From contig JACJXW010000006.1 in NCBI GenBank assembly GCA_020636405.1, positions 983,543 through 1,047,542 of the forward strand: 64,000 nucleotides of DNA, written 5' to 3'. The position numbers and the translations under genes are program-made. This stretch comes from Lewinellaceae bacterium (GTDB lineage Bacteria; Bacteroidota; Bacteroidia; Chitinophagales; Saprospiraceae). Below the pieces are notes generated by a model, which saw only the letters and a list, made by a program, of their open reading frames with translations, searched no databases and had not been told where the DNA came from. This document shows, in pieces, positions 28,101 through 38,073 of the stretch; positions within the stretch are counted from its first letter, which is position 1, and every line of letters begins with the position of its first letter.

Positions 28101-28673
28101 ATTACCCAGCAGCGCGACGACATCCTAAAAGCCAAGAAGGGGTTGGAAGAGACCATCAAAGAGATCGAAGAGACCGCCACCGCACAGTTCCTGGAAGCAT
28201 TTGAAAAGGCCCGCCTGTATTTCATCGACGTATTCCGCAGCCTGTTCACCGAAGACGATACCTGCGACCTCATCCTCATCGACCCCAATGACCCTCTGGA
28301 GTCCCGGATCGAGATCGTAGCCAAGCCTAAAGGCAAGCGCCCGCAAACCATCAACCAGCTGTCGGGAGGGGAGAAGACCCTCACCGCAACAGCCCTGCTC
28401 TTTGCCCTCTACTTGCTCAAACCCGCGCCCTTCTGCATCTTCGATGAGGTAGATGCTCCTCTCGACGACGCCAACATCGAGAAGTTCAACCGCATCATTA
28501 AGAAATTTTCCCGGGATTCACAGTTCATCATCGTTACCCACAACAAACTCACGATGGCCGCAGTGGATACGATCTATGGCGTGTACATGGCCGAACAGGG
28601 CATCTCCGGCGTCAGCCCGGTTGACTTCCGGGATTTTGAGCATACCGCCAGCTTCGAGGTGGTGGAGAATTAG
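25113..28673 (+). CDS. smc: Chromosome segregation protein SMC
   Basis: The 1186-residue protein has the full SMC layout. Walker A GPNGSGKS is at 31-38, followed by a long coiled coil. A globular hinge sits around residues 510-680 ('LSDLIYVKEEYRVAIENYLE'), then the second coiled coil. The ABC signature LSGGEK is at 1083-1088 and Walker B (FCIFDEVD) has Asp1111-Glu1112. It organises and segregates chromosomes with ScpA/ScpB, which are not in this window. The gene stands alone between two intergenic regions. Confidence 0.97.
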   Translation: MRLKQLEIKGFKSFANETVINFNEDVIGIVGPNGSGKSNIVDAIRWVLGEQKSRELRLDQMSSVIFNGTKRRKAGGVAQVSLTFENTKNLLPTEYHTVTITRMLFRSGESEYRLNGVPCRLKDITSLFLDTGIGSNSYAIIALGMVDDILSDKDNSRRRMFEQAAGVSKYKVRKRETLLKLKNTADDLERVEDLLFEINNNLKSLEKQARRTKQYFELKARYKDYSTNLAILKISSLKERQNDLRKKLEAEENRFRQCEVEIHKLESELERERKTNLDKEKALSDRQRELNNLVGNIRGMENDKRMNQQKQQFLEENQSKLTEDIRNTKARIRQLEEDIEHYRSELNQEKRMEATLEEGLAAAEERLASIRQSHGALKAGLDEVVSRQQALERQAFELEKQKAINSNQIESNQNNLERYQREIGQRSAEVGGLREKMDALEAEERRKSEALANLERAEEERQERLQHTESALEALTQKMAKVNREMDAKRNEYKLTKSMVENLEGFPESIRFLSTAKSSEWDKDTPLLSDLIYVKEEYRVAIENYLEPYLNYYVVRNMEAAYRAIQLLSKTQKGKANFFLLDAFKDYVAPMALLPDTARAIDLVETDPAYRNLCSYLLENVLLTDKEDANATLPEGDFVLLSQSGRFIRRRYSLSGGSIGLFEGKKIGRKKNLEVLDSAIRKLEREENRLSTEFYTLKSNIESLKAQRTPSQIQQEQGMLNRLMQEKAALGSRLENFESFIKEADDKRAAIERAIKKLTEDNASIESALKEKNKEVAGVKEQIANTDVNYRQVAEELSGASSAYNDKNIEFIKQQNKVSSLQRELSFREKQLEEARAAVTSNQKKLESSGEEVKQIQDSIDLLEKQLQESYAQRKEKESLLTEAEQSYFQARGGINELEDNLRKLNKQRQDAQVLVNNLKDKSNDLKFEISSVAQRLRIEFNMDINTIINEEVKVDIPQEELEMKVDRLRGRLENYGEINPMAVEAYDEMKERFESITQQRDDILKAKKGLEETIKEIEETATAQFLEAFEKARLYFIDVFRSLFTEDDTCDLILIDPNDPLESRIEIVAKPKGKRPQTINQLSGGEKTLTATALLFALYLLKPAPFCIFDEVDAPLDDANIEKFNRIIKKFSRDSQFIIVTHNKLTMAAVDTIYGVYMAEQGISGVSPVDFRDFEHTASFEVVEN

Positions 28674-28707
28674 GGATTCGTCATTCGCTTTTCGCTATTC
28701 AGGAGAT

Positions 28708-28754
28708 CCGAATCCACGAATCAACGAATCCACGAATCCACGAATCCACGAATC
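28708..28754. repeat. CGAATCCA simple-repeat array
   Basis: Six imperfect 8-bp CGAATCCA/CGAATCAA units lie between the smc stop and the convergent AsmA-like gene's stop. This is the same repeat family as at 14939 and 33291. Confidence 0.7.
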
Positions 28755-31700
28755 ACCCCCCCCCATCCTTCTTCTTCTTCCCGAACGGGTTCCACTTGTC
28801 CAGGTTTTCCTTGATCTTGTCGGCCCCTTCTTTCTTGGCGCCTTCCAGCAGCTCTTCGGCTTTTTTCTGGGTGGCGGTATCCACCACATTGCCAATCGCT
28901 TTCTGGGCTTCCTGCCTGGCCTTTTCTTCCAGTTCCTTTTTCGCCTGTTCGGCTTTTTGGGAGGCCACCGTTTTCAGGGAGTCGACCGCTTTGGTAGTGG
29001 TTTCTTTCACCAGCTGCTTGCCCTCGTCGATGGCCTTTTGGGCTTCCTCCTTCACCTGTCCTTTAGCGGCATCGGCCACGCTGCCCTCGCCCTCTGCTCC
29101 CAGCAGTTTGAGTCCTACCTTGGGCTTCTGTATATCGCCTGTCAGGTTGATGAGCACGTTGATGAATTCTCCCTGTTTGATGTTCAGCCCGAGTTTGGAA
29201 GCCTCTTTTTGCAGGAGGCCGAACCCACTGCTGGCGGCAGCGCCGATGGCATTTTGCTCGAGCAATTTCCGGGGTATTTTCGTGCGGATGTCCAGGTTCA
29301 TCTTGTTGGTGATGTTGTAGGTGCCGCCGATCTTCATGGCGATATCCTTCACTTTGGCGTCGTATTCCTGCAGGGTCAGCGTGCCGTTCTCCACGGTAAA
29401 CCAGTTGCGGGTATTGGTGATATTGATGTTGCTTTTCAGGTAATCGATATTGAGCTTCTCTCCAATGGCCTGAGCAGGGGCAAAGCCGACGATCATGCCG
29501 TTGAGGGTTTCCAGGAAGCCCTCGGCGTTGATGCTCTCCAGCTTGGGCATCAGGTCGCTGCCCAGCTTGCCGTCCATGATCATGGTGCTTGAGAAAGTAC
29601 CGGTTATGAAATTGCCGATGGGGGCCAGTTGCTGGAAGGTGTTGAAGGTACTGAAGGCCTGCCGGAAGTCGAGCTTCTGCAGGTCGTACTTAAAGCGGAA
29701 GGCCGGATTTTCCATGTCTTTGGTGTCATAACTGCCGCTTACCGCCATGGCGCCGCCCAGCCCGCGGGCGGTGACGTTGTCGAGCATGATGGCCTGTTCG
29801 GCAATCACCATTTCCCCTTTCACATCTTCCAGCGCCATATTGGTGTAGGCCACCTTGCCGATGTTGGCGTCGATCGTCATGTCGATGTTGGGAGGCACCG
29901 GGATCACGGAGTAGGCTTCCCCTTCGGTGGAAGTAGACGCGCCTTCTTCCTCTTCCATAAACTGGTTGAGGTTCAGCAGGCGGCTGTTCAGGGCGATCCT
30001 GCCGCCCAGCACGCCATTTTCAAAGAGGTAGTCGAAGACGTTCAGGATGGTGCCGGAAGCGCTGAAGTCGCTGTCGCCGATCTGTCCGGACAGCTGGCTG
30101 ACGGACAGCCGGTTGGGGGTCATATTGCCGCGGGCGATGCCGTTGCGGATGGTATAAACGTCATACACCAGTTCCTGGATGCTGGCATCCAGAGTGAAGT
30201 CGAAGCGGTCAAATATTTCCGTTTCTTCGGCGGGGGCGGCGGCCGGTGTGCTTGCGGTTTCCTCGGCGGGCATCCACTCGTCGGCCAGGAAGTAGTCGGA
30301 GCGCACCTTGAGGTTGCCCTTCATCGTCTTTTCCGGCGAGAAGTAGGCCAGGATGTTGTCGATGGCGCCCTGGGCCTGGATGTCACTTTTGCCGAGGTTG
30401 GCCTGGAAGTTGTCCAGCCGCACGTTCTGCGGAGTGAAGGCCATCTGCATGTCTTTGATCTGTACGGCGGGCAGCCCTTCGCTTTGGTAGCTGACCTGGT
30501 TGACCTGCAGGCGGCCGTCCATGTTCACCCGCTCGTATTGTTCTTTTTCGATATACGACAGGCGCGTATCTACCCTCAGGTCGGCGTTGATGATGCCGCT
30601 GAGTTCCTGGATGCCCTCCATGGGGAAGGCCTGTGCCAGCTCCTTCAGGTTGATGACGCCCTTAGCGGTGGTTTTTACGTCGGGGTCGGAGATGGGCGTG
30701 CGCAGCGAGAAAGATCCCTGGAAGGGGTTTTGTCCGAGAGTAAAGGCAAACCTGGGCACATCGACGGCGAGGTCGTCGAAATCGCTGCTCGGGCTGTTGA
30801 CCTTCACCTGGGTATTGATGTTGCGAATGCCCAGCGGCAGGCCGGGGTACTGAACATTACCTTCGGTGATGGAGCTTTCAATGCGGAAGCTGGGATATTC
30901 TTCGCGGTCGCCGTTGTAGGTCCCTTTGACGTCGCCGGACAAGGTGAATTTCCCGTCGGCTTTTACATTCTCATATCCTTCGATATAAGCGTTGGGGATC
31001 ATGGAGAGGAAGTTCTTGAATTCATTTTGCGGGCTGGAGAATACCAGCTCCATGTTGATGTCGTCCTCCACGAGCTGGACGAAGCCGTCGGCGGTGAGCT
31101 TCAGGTCGTTGATCGCCAGTTCGTTCTCCTTGAGGTTATACTTGCTGATGGCCTGTTCGATGTTGAAAATGGCGTCGAGGGTGGCGTGGGCATTTTTGAG
31201 GTAGGTGATGCCGCTTTGCTGAACGGTCAGCGAATCCACCTCGGTATTGGTATCCAGGTCGTAGACGTCAATGGTCAGGTCGCCGGAGCCCTGGTGGTTG
31301 ATGCCCCGGGCGTCGGCGTACACATCGATGCTGCGGTCGTCGTAGATCAGCTTGCCGTTGCTGATGCTGTATTCCTGCAGCTGGATGAGCACGTTGCTGT
31401 AATCCTCGCTTGCCGTTTCGTCTTCCGGCGTTTCGGATGGCACGGCGATATCATAATTGGCCTTTCCGTCTGCAAGGACCACGACGTGGACAACGGGTTC
31501 TTCCAGAATAACGGATTTGACCTCCACCGGCCGGGTGGAGCTGATCACAGACATCAGGTCGAGGGTGAAACTGGCGCTTTTCCCGGCGGCCAGCTGAATG
31601 CCTTCAAACTCATTGATGCCCTGGACGGAGTAATCCTGCAGTTCCAGGCTGAAATTGGGAAAGCTGCGCAGCAGGGATAAGTCCACCCCCTGGAAATCCA

Positions 31701-31845
31701 CAGTTGCCAGCACATTTTTGTTGATCTCTTCTTTGGCCAGAGCAACCAGTTTATCTTTAAACAGGTAGGGTAGGGCGATGGCGCTGCCAACCAGCAGGAC
31801 GATCAGGATCAACAGTGAGAGAAGAAGCCTTTTTACGATTTTCAT
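28753..31845 (-). CDS. AsmA family protein
   Basis: The 1030-residue protein begins with a signal-anchor helix (LLLSLLILIVLLVGSAIALPYLF) followed by the AsmA N-terminal motif ('NKNVLATVDFQGVDLSLLRS'). A very long beta-rich repeat region follows, then the AsmA C-terminal-like domain ('LEDVKGEMVIAEQAIMLDNV', 'FSSTMIMDGKLGSDLMPKLE'). The end is a charged helical tail rich in Lys, Glu and Ala. AsmA-like proteins are thought to bridge the periplasm and move phospholipids to the outer membrane. It is convergent with smc. Confidence 0.9.
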   Translation of the reverse strand: MKIVKRLLLSLLILIVLLVGSAIALPYLFKDKLVALAKEEINKNVLATVDFQGVDLSLLRSFPNFSLELQDYSVQGINEFEGIQLAAGKSASFTLDLMSVISSTRPVEVKSVILEEPVVHVVVLADGKANYDIAVPSETPEDETASEDYSNVLIQLQEYSISNGKLIYDDRSIDVYADARGINHQGSGDLTIDVYDLDTNTEVDSLTVQQSGITYLKNAHATLDAIFNIEQAISKYNLKENELAINDLKLTADGFVQLVEDDINMELVFSSPQNEFKNFLSMIPNAYIEGYENVKADGKFTLSGDVKGTYNGDREEYPSFRIESSITEGNVQYPGLPLGIRNINTQVKVNSPSSDFDDLAVDVPRFAFTLGQNPFQGSFSLRTPISDPDVKTTAKGVINLKELAQAFPMEGIQELSGIINADLRVDTRLSYIEKEQYERVNMDGRLQVNQVSYQSEGLPAVQIKDMQMAFTPQNVRLDNFQANLGKSDIQAQGAIDNILAYFSPEKTMKGNLKVRSDYFLADEWMPAEETASTPAAAPAEETEIFDRFDFTLDASIQELVYDVYTIRNGIARGNMTPNRLSVSQLSGQIGDSDFSASGTILNVFDYLFENGVLGGRIALNSRLLNLNQFMEEEEGASTSTEGEAYSVIPVPPNIDMTIDANIGKVAYTNMALEDVKGEMVIAEQAIMLDNVTARGLGGAMAVSGSYDTKDMENPAFRFKYDLQKLDFRQAFSTFNTFQQLAPIGNFITGTFSSTMIMDGKLGSDLMPKLESINAEGFLETLNGMIVGFAPAQAIGEKLNIDYLKSNINITNTRNWFTVENGTLTLQEYDAKVKDIAMKIGGTYNITNKMNLDIRTKIPRKLLEQNAIGAAASSGFGLLQKEASKLGLNIKQGEFINVLINLTGDIQKPKVGLKLLGAEGEGSVADAAKGQVKEEAQKAIDEGKQLVKETTTKAVDSLKTVASQKAEQAKKELEEKARQEAQKAIGNVVDTATQKKAEELLEGAKKEGADKIKENLDKWNPFGKKKKDGGG

Positions 31846-32412
31846 GTTTTTTCGGTTTCCGGATACCAGAACTATTATTTGAGCGAGGAAAATTACTATA
31901 ACCCCGCTTGCAAAACAACTTGAGGTATGAAATATTGTAATATATCCTCTCCGTATCCAACTATTAGACGAATAATGGCCGCCAATAAGTTGAACCGGCC
32001 CTATTATTTAACAAAATATTTGAAGAAAGTGGCCTCACTTTTAGCCGAAGCTTCGAAAAATGGCGAATATTTTTTATCTTAAAAGCTGCTTTTAATAGCA
32101 TAGCAAAGTAAAACATCGATTTCGACTTACTTTTCCCGGTCTTTCTTCATCTTTACTGCCTGAAGAAAGACTTTTTTTTGTGGGGTACTGGCCCCGTAAT
32201 TTCCTCCTCCGGGGCAACTGGGGAAAGGAAATTCAGAGGCAGGCTTTCTGACGCCATGAAGCTTGGGGATTTGTTTATAGCGGAGGGCAGGAACAATGGT
32301 TGTTCACAAATATTCTCAGGGGCCGATAAGAAATGTATACCTCCCTTCGTTGTTTGCCTGTAGGAAGCTGATGATGCTTTCCCCTTGAAAATGCACTTTC
32401 AATAAAAAACCT
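31846..32412. other. Divergent intergenic region with an orphan terminator
   Basis: This 567-bp, mostly AT-rich region separates the AsmA-like gene (-) from the papain-fold gene (+). It contains a strong + strand intrinsic terminator at 32139-32179 with no coding gene upstream of it on that strand, hinting at a short transcript from about 31900 to 32180. The rest holds no recognised feature. Confidence 0.4.
32139..32179 (+). terminator. Strong intrinsic terminator without upstream gene
   Basis: GTCTTTCTTCA (32139-32149) and TGAAGAAAGAC (32161-32171) form a perfect 11-bp stem followed by eight T residues. On the opposite strand there is no T-run, so it acts on + strand transcripts. Confidence 0.8.
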
Positions 32413-33231
32413 ATGAAACAGTCCCGCTTTTTCTTCCTCGCCCTGATCGTGGCGCTCCCCTTTATTGCTTTTACCCAGGATGACAAGATACAGCTCAAAG
32501 CCCAGGATGCGGCCTTTGGCACTTCCGACCTGGAAATGATCGACCGCCTGATGTACACCGTGCCGGGCATCGGCCGCGATCCCCGCGACATCATCGAACG
32601 GCAGAGCATTAAACCCTATATGATGCCGGTGCGCAAGATCGGCCCCAGGGGGTCGGAACTCAGCTACATCCTGTCGAGCTGCCTGGAGTATTACGTCAAC
32701 CTCAACCAGAACTATAAGGATAACCTGAGCCCGGATTTTCTCAAACTCAACCTCGAGAGCACCGGCAAGCGGGTCACCCCCCAGGAGGCCTTCCTCTTTC
32801 TGGCCGAGCAGGGCACCGTCAGCGCCTCCATCATGCCCTTCGATTCCAAAACGATCCCCAACGCGGTCTACGCTACGGCCAAATATCAGATCAACAACTA
32901 CCTGCACATCGTTCGCGATGTGATGAGAGGGCGCCAGAAGGTCTATGAAGTACGCAAAGCGCTCATGCGCGGCAACCCCGTCATCATCGAACTGCAGGCC
33001 GACGCCTCCATCCGCAGCCTCATCCGGCAGGACACCTGGGAGCCGCCCGCCAAACCGGCAGAACTTTTTCCCCTCCTCGTCGTTGGTTATGATGAAACCC
33101 GCGAAGCCTTCGAAGTATCCGGCTGCTGGGGGAGCTCCTGGGGCAACAGCGGCTACCTCTGGATCCGCTACGACGATTTCGAAAATTATGTGATGAATGG
33201 CTACGTGATGGTGCCGCAGGCGGTGTATTAG
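32413..33231 (+). CDS. Papain-fold (C1-like) secreted protein lacking catalytic residues
   Basis: The 272-residue protein has a signal peptide (MKQSRFFFLALIVALPFIAF). Landmarks of the C1 peptidase fold are present: a 'GSELSYILSSCLEYY' helix where peptidases have GSCWAF, 'GNPVIIELQ', 'LLVVGYDE', and 'GCWGSSWGNSGYLWIRYDDF' matching the NSWG..WG..GY motif. By this alignment the catalytic Cys is Glu82, the His is Phe219 and the Asn is Gly237, so peptidase activity is unlikely. It may be a binding or inhibitor-like pseudo-enzyme. The fold call is from motif similarity. Confidence 0.7.
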   Translation: MKQSRFFFLALIVALPFIAFTQDDKIQLKAQDAAFGTSDLEMIDRLMYTVPGIGRDPRDIIERQSIKPYMMPVRKIGPRGSELSYILSSCLEYYVNLNQNYKDNLSPDFLKLNLESTGKRVTPQEAFLFLAEQGTVSASIMPFDSKTIPNAVYATAKYQINNYLHIVRDVMRGRQKVYEVRKALMRGNPVIIELQADASIRSLIRQDTWEPPAKPAELFPLLVVGYDETREAFEVSGCWGSSWGNSGYLWIRYDDFENYVMNGYVMVPQAVY

Positions 33232-33235
33232 AGGG

Positions 33236-33288
33236 GACGTTGGGAGGTTGGGACGTTGTGACGTTGTGACGTTGGGAGGTTGGGACGG
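33236..33288. repeat. GACGTTGGGA-type simple repeat
   Basis: Imperfect 7-10 bp units (GACGTTGGGA, GGTTGGGACG, GACGTTGTGA) start right after the stop of the papain-fold gene and run into the next repeat family. The reverse-complement version of the same family lies immediately before cas1 (58688-58746). Confidence 0.7.
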
Positions 33289-33290
33289 AG

Positions 33291-33390
33291 ACGAATCCAC
33301 GAATCCCGAATCTACGAATCCACGAATCCACGAATCCCGAATCCCCGAATCCCCGAATCCACGAATCCACGAATCCACGAATCCACGAAT
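33291..33390. repeat. CGAATCCA simple-repeat array ending at a start codon
   Basis: About a dozen CGAATCCA/CGAATCCC/CGAATCTA units lie in tandem. The last unit merges with the ATG (33389) of the phosphoesterase gene, so this array forms its immediate 5' flank. Confidence 0.75.
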
Positions 33391-33883
33391 GAAACGCATA
33401 GGCCTTCTTTCCGATACCCATTCCCACCTGGACGAAAGCATCTTCCGGTACTTCGAAGAATGCGACGAGATCTGGCATGCCGGAGATATCGGTGATGAGG
33501 AAGTTGCCAGCCGCCTGGAAGCCTTCCGTCCACTGCGAGCCGTTTACGGCAATATCGATGACGCGGCGATGCGCCGGCGCTTTCCGGAAGACCTGCGCTT
33601 CGAATGCGAGGGCGTCGATGTTTTTATGACCCACATCGGCGGGTATCCCGGGCGCTACAGCCAGCGCGTTCGGGAGATCATCCGCCAAAACCCGCCCCGC
33701 CTGTTCATCTGCGGCCACTCCCACATCCTCAAAGTGATGCCGGACAAAAAATACGGGCTGCTGCACATCAACCCCGGAGCGGCAGGGCTGCAGGGCTTCC
33801 ATAAAGTGAGAACCATCGTGCGCTTCACCCTGGACGAGGGGGATATACGCGGACTGCAGGTGGTGGAGTTGGGAGGCAGGTAG
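33389..33883 (+). CDS. YfcE/MJ0936-type metallophosphoesterase
   Basis: The 164-residue protein starts at ATG 33389 right after a simple-repeat array; an in-frame extension to 33248 would only translate that repeat. The metallophosphoesterase motifs are complete: DTHSH (residues 9-13), GDIGDEE, 'VYGNIDD' and 'CGHSHILKV', with a final 'LHINPGAAG'. These residues bind two divalent metals. Family members hydrolyse phosphodiesters; the natural substrate is not known. Confidence 0.92.
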   Translation: MKRIGLLSDTHSHLDESIFRYFEECDEIWHAGDIGDEEVASRLEAFRPLRAVYGNIDDAAMRRRFPEDLRFECEGVDVFMTHIGGYPGRYSQRVREIIRQNPPRLFICGHSHILKVMPDKKYGLLHINPGAAGLQGFHKVRTIVRFTLDEGDIRGLQVVELGGR

Positions 33884-34295
33884 GCGGGGGGATTCGGGAT
33901 TCGCTTTTCGTTTTTGCCCGCCGTAGCTTTATGTGGAGGCGGGGGATTCGGGATTCGTTGCGGGCGGAGCTGAATTCCGAGCGTGACAAATTGTCACCAT
34001 TCGTTAATGAAATTTTAAAACCGGCGCTTTCTGCGGCCATGGCATTTTTTTTGAGCGTTAGTAGTAAAGGCCAAGATCAGAGGAAGCCTTAATTACAGAT
34101 TAACTTCCGTTCAATCTATTGAGCTTATGAAGTTGATTAAAGCGCCATTAAAAAGCAAACGCAGCCATATCGTGGGCAGCATGCCCAACCCACCACCTGA
34201 GTATCCTGTTAACTAACCGAACCTGCTTGCCGGCTTATTCAGCCAATGGCAAGCCTGTCAACCATTTTCTAAAAACATTAAATTCAGCGATAGCT
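33884..34295. other. Intergenic region with inverted CGAATCCC repeats
   Basis: The first 80 bp hold GGGATTCG units, the reverse complement of the CGAATCCC family, around a CCCGCCGTAGCTT motif (near 33917) that recurs inverted near 14924. The remaining 330 bp lead to the HtrA gene and contain a 29-codon ORF at 34127-34216 that I do not call. No firm promoter was seen. Confidence 0.45.
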
Positions 34296-35813
<1,518 letters not shown>

Positions 35814-36267
35814 CGGACATCCTTTTAGTCATCCCCCTTTTAAGTAGGGCGTAAGTAGCCTGACTTTCAGGGCATCCCAACCCTGTGGAATTCGCCATCT
35901 GGCCGTTTCACAGGGTTGGCTGTTTTAAAGGCCCGGCTTTTTAGACAAAACTTACCCGGATTTTTATGTTCTCAAATGGCGCTCAACCCGCCGGGTTTAT
36001 TGTGAAAGGCCAACCTTCCGGGCTTTCCGACAGGATAAATGAGCGACAATGGATCTTGCGGATAGGCCTGAATTTTTTCCCTCACCCTGTGACATTTCCC
36101 TCCTCTCACACCATTAGTTAGTGATACTGCCAAACAAGTGGGGCGCCTGAAAAAACGGCGCAGGTAACCGGCCGGCGGCACTTTCCCGGCCCGGCGGAGC
36201 CATGCCCGGCCCCATCCTTTGGCCATTGATCCACTAAAATTTCGGAACTGTGAGAGAACAGGAAGCT
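35814..36267. other. Intergenic region downstream of the protease gene
   Basis: It contains the terminator at 35877-35926 and then about 340 bp with no recognised element before the small GG-motif ORF at 36268. An AT-poor stretch near 36150-36240 shows no homology I can name. Confidence 0.4.
35877..35926 (+). terminator. Terminator hairpin after the HtrA gene
   Basis: CCAACCCTGTG (35877-35887) pairs perfectly with CACAGGGTTGG (35909-35919) and is followed by CTGTTTTAAA. The loop is long (21 nt), but the 11-bp stem and T-run support termination. Confidence 0.65.
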
Positions 36268-36402
36268 ATGAAAACCGCCACCGTCAGGGAGTGGCAACTC
36301 GATGATTTCAAAGCGTTTGCCCTGGGGCCCGCCCAGCAAAAGCAAATTAAGGGAGGCGACGGCAACGACGGCCCCGGCTACGAGGAACTCATCAACCTGT
36401 AA
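36268..36402 (+). CDS. Small GG-motif (leader-like) peptide, 44 aa
   Basis: The frame encodes MKTATVREWQLDDFKAFALG, then PAQQKQIKGG, then an acidic tail of 14 residues (DGNDGPGYEELINL). The 'LDDFKAFAL..AQQKQIKGG' part resembles double-glycine leaders cleaved by C39-type transporter peptidases in Bacteroidota peptide precursors. The tail has no Cys, Ser or Thr, so a lanthipeptide is unlikely. No exporter or modification enzyme is adjacent. Confidence 0.5.
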   Translation: MKTATVREWQLDDFKAFALGPAQQKQIKGGDGNDGPGYEELINL

Positions 36403-36463
36403 ATTTTCCTGATGGTTTAGGGAAACCGCGCCGTGGCCCGGTTTCCCGTTTCGTTTATCAGTT

Positions 36464-37897
36464 CTACCCCGGGCTTTCCAGCAATTTTCTTAGCCAGGCG
36501 CCCAGGGCGAGCAGTTCCTGTCCTTCCACCCAATCCAGCAATGCGGACCGGGCCCGCCTCGAATGCCACGCCTGCGAACGCAGCAGGGCAATTTTTCTGA
36601 CCGCTTTGTTAAAATTGAGGTATTCCTTTTTCCGGTGGGCGGTGAGGCCTTTATGGCGGCGGATGTACTGGCCGAACGCATTAAGCGCGTCGCGCAGGGT
36701 CTCCTCATAAACAGGGTTTTCCAGGTGCATCCCCAACACGCAACGCACGTAGAGGGAATAAACCCGCAATTTGTAGGGCGATTGTTTTCTGAACACCTCA
36801 TTCAGGTGGTGGTATGCGCCGGTAAAGTCCTCCTGGGCAAACAGTATGGTAGCCTGTCCTAGGGCGACAGCGTCCCGGGCGGCAATCACCGGCAGGTACT
36901 GTTGATTGTCCTGGATAAACTGCTGTGCCCAGGCAAAATGGCCGGTTTGGGAAGCTACCGTACAAACGTTCAGGAAAGTAGCGTCGGAAATGGCGCCGTA
37001 GAAAATGAAGAGTCCGTTTTTATCGCCGTAATGATACAGCTCAGAGAGCTCGTGCAGGTACTGTTGCCGGCCCTGGTTGAGGCCCAGGTAGGCAAGGGTA
37101 ACCAGTTTGGCCAGAATAAAGGCCTGCTCGTCGGCCGGAAGGACTGCTCTCAGGCTGAAAAAATGTTTTTTAGTTTCCTGGTAGGGTTCGTCGGGGCATT
37201 CCTCCCGAAAGAGGCTCACCAGCCGCCGGTAGGCGCCGATGGCAGGATGCTGCGGTTCCAGTGCCGGCGCTTCCCTCAGCGCGGCATCCAACAGCCGGCC
37301 ATCCACAGTAGCGCGGAAGGTGAGCCGGCGTGCCAGTTGGTCGCTTCCGTATTTCAGTTTTAGGAACACGAAATACTGGTCGAGCTCTTCCATGGCCCGG
37401 CTGATCTCGGCCCCCTCATCGGAATGGCTCTTGGATTCCGGGTGGGTATAGAGCTCTTCAAAAGCCTCCAGCACTTCCGCCAGAACGCGGGGGGAGCGGT
37501 AGGGCAGGCCCAGCAGGGCGGCTGCCTGCCGGCGGGTTTCCTGCGAAAACTGAAGGTACAGCCCCCGGTTGCGGTAGGCCGAGCGCCGGGCCCGCCGTTG
37601 GAGGGGCGGCTCCCGCCGGAACTCCTGCTGGAAGAAGAACGCTTCCACCAAACGGCTCAGCTCGCTATAACGGTCGTTGAGGAATTTGGCGTCGAACGGC
37701 CTTCCCGGGCACAGCTGTTCAAAGATGGCTTCTTTCGGGAGGGTGTCGTATCGCGGATGGGCGGCGCGCAGGCAACTCCACAACCGTTGGGGCCAGGGGT
37801 TGGAATTGAAATAAGGCGAGGCGAGGAACTTATCCAGCCAGGGCAGTTCCCGCCCGTCCAGCCGCTCCAGGAGCTGATACAGCTTGGTTTTTTTCAA
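36464..37897 (-). CDS. Uncharacterised helical protein (477 aa)
   Basis: The protein (MKKTKLYQLLERLDGRELPW) has no signal peptide and appears almost fully alpha-helical. A recurring N-terminal pattern 'LDKFLASPYFNSNP' is common in uncharacterised Saprospiraceae-type proteins. Arg/Leu-rich helices dominate; TPR-like packing is possible but no clear repeat was seen. No catalytic motif is visible. It is divergent from the first cas6 gene (spacer 37898-38073, AT-rich). Whether it belongs to the CRISPR region is unknown. Confidence 0.7.
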   Translation of the reverse strand: MKKTKLYQLLERLDGRELPWLDKFLASPYFNSNPWPQRLWSCLRAAHPRYDTLPKEAIFEQLCPGRPFDAKFLNDRYSELSRLVEAFFFQQEFRREPPLQRRARRSAYRNRGLYLQFSQETRRQAAALLGLPYRSPRVLAEVLEAFEELYTHPESKSHSDEGAEISRAMEELDQYFVFLKLKYGSDQLARRLTFRATVDGRLLDAALREAPALEPQHPAIGAYRRLVSLFREECPDEPYQETKKHFFSLRAVLPADEQAFILAKLVTLAYLGLNQGRQQYLHELSELYHYGDKNGLFIFYGAISDATFLNVCTVASQTGHFAWAQQFIQDNQQYLPVIAARDAVALGQATILFAQEDFTGAYHHLNEVFRKQSPYKLRVYSLYVRCVLGMHLENPVYEETLRDALNAFGQYIRRHKGLTAHRKKEYLNFNKAVRKIALLRSQAWHSRRARSALLDWVEGQELLALGAWLRKLLESPG

Positions 37898-38073
37898 TAG
37901 TTATTTTCTTTTTTGAATAAAAATAAAGTATTGATAATCAAAATTCAAAGAGCAGTAATGTTCAAGTTATGGATTTTGAATAAAAGTTTTTGCGAAAATC
38001 TGTTAATTTTTTTTGCCTCAGCATATCCGAAGTTTGGAAGAAGACTTATTGCTCATTCTTTTAAACACGGCCC

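Noticed and set aside
29629..31680. 683-codon open frame antisense to the AsmA-like gene
   Set aside because: It is a GC-driven shadow of the real minus-strand gene; the translation is low-complexity (Val/Gly/His/Asp-rich) and has no domain character.
32275..33441. 388-codon minus-strand frame over the papain-fold gene and repeats
   Set aside because: It translates the CGAATCCA array and is antisense to a gene with a signal peptide and fold motifs.
34127..34216. 29-codon ORF upstream of the HtrA gene (MKLIKAPLKSKRSHIVGSMP...)
   Set aside because: No conserved pattern or clear start context; could be chance.
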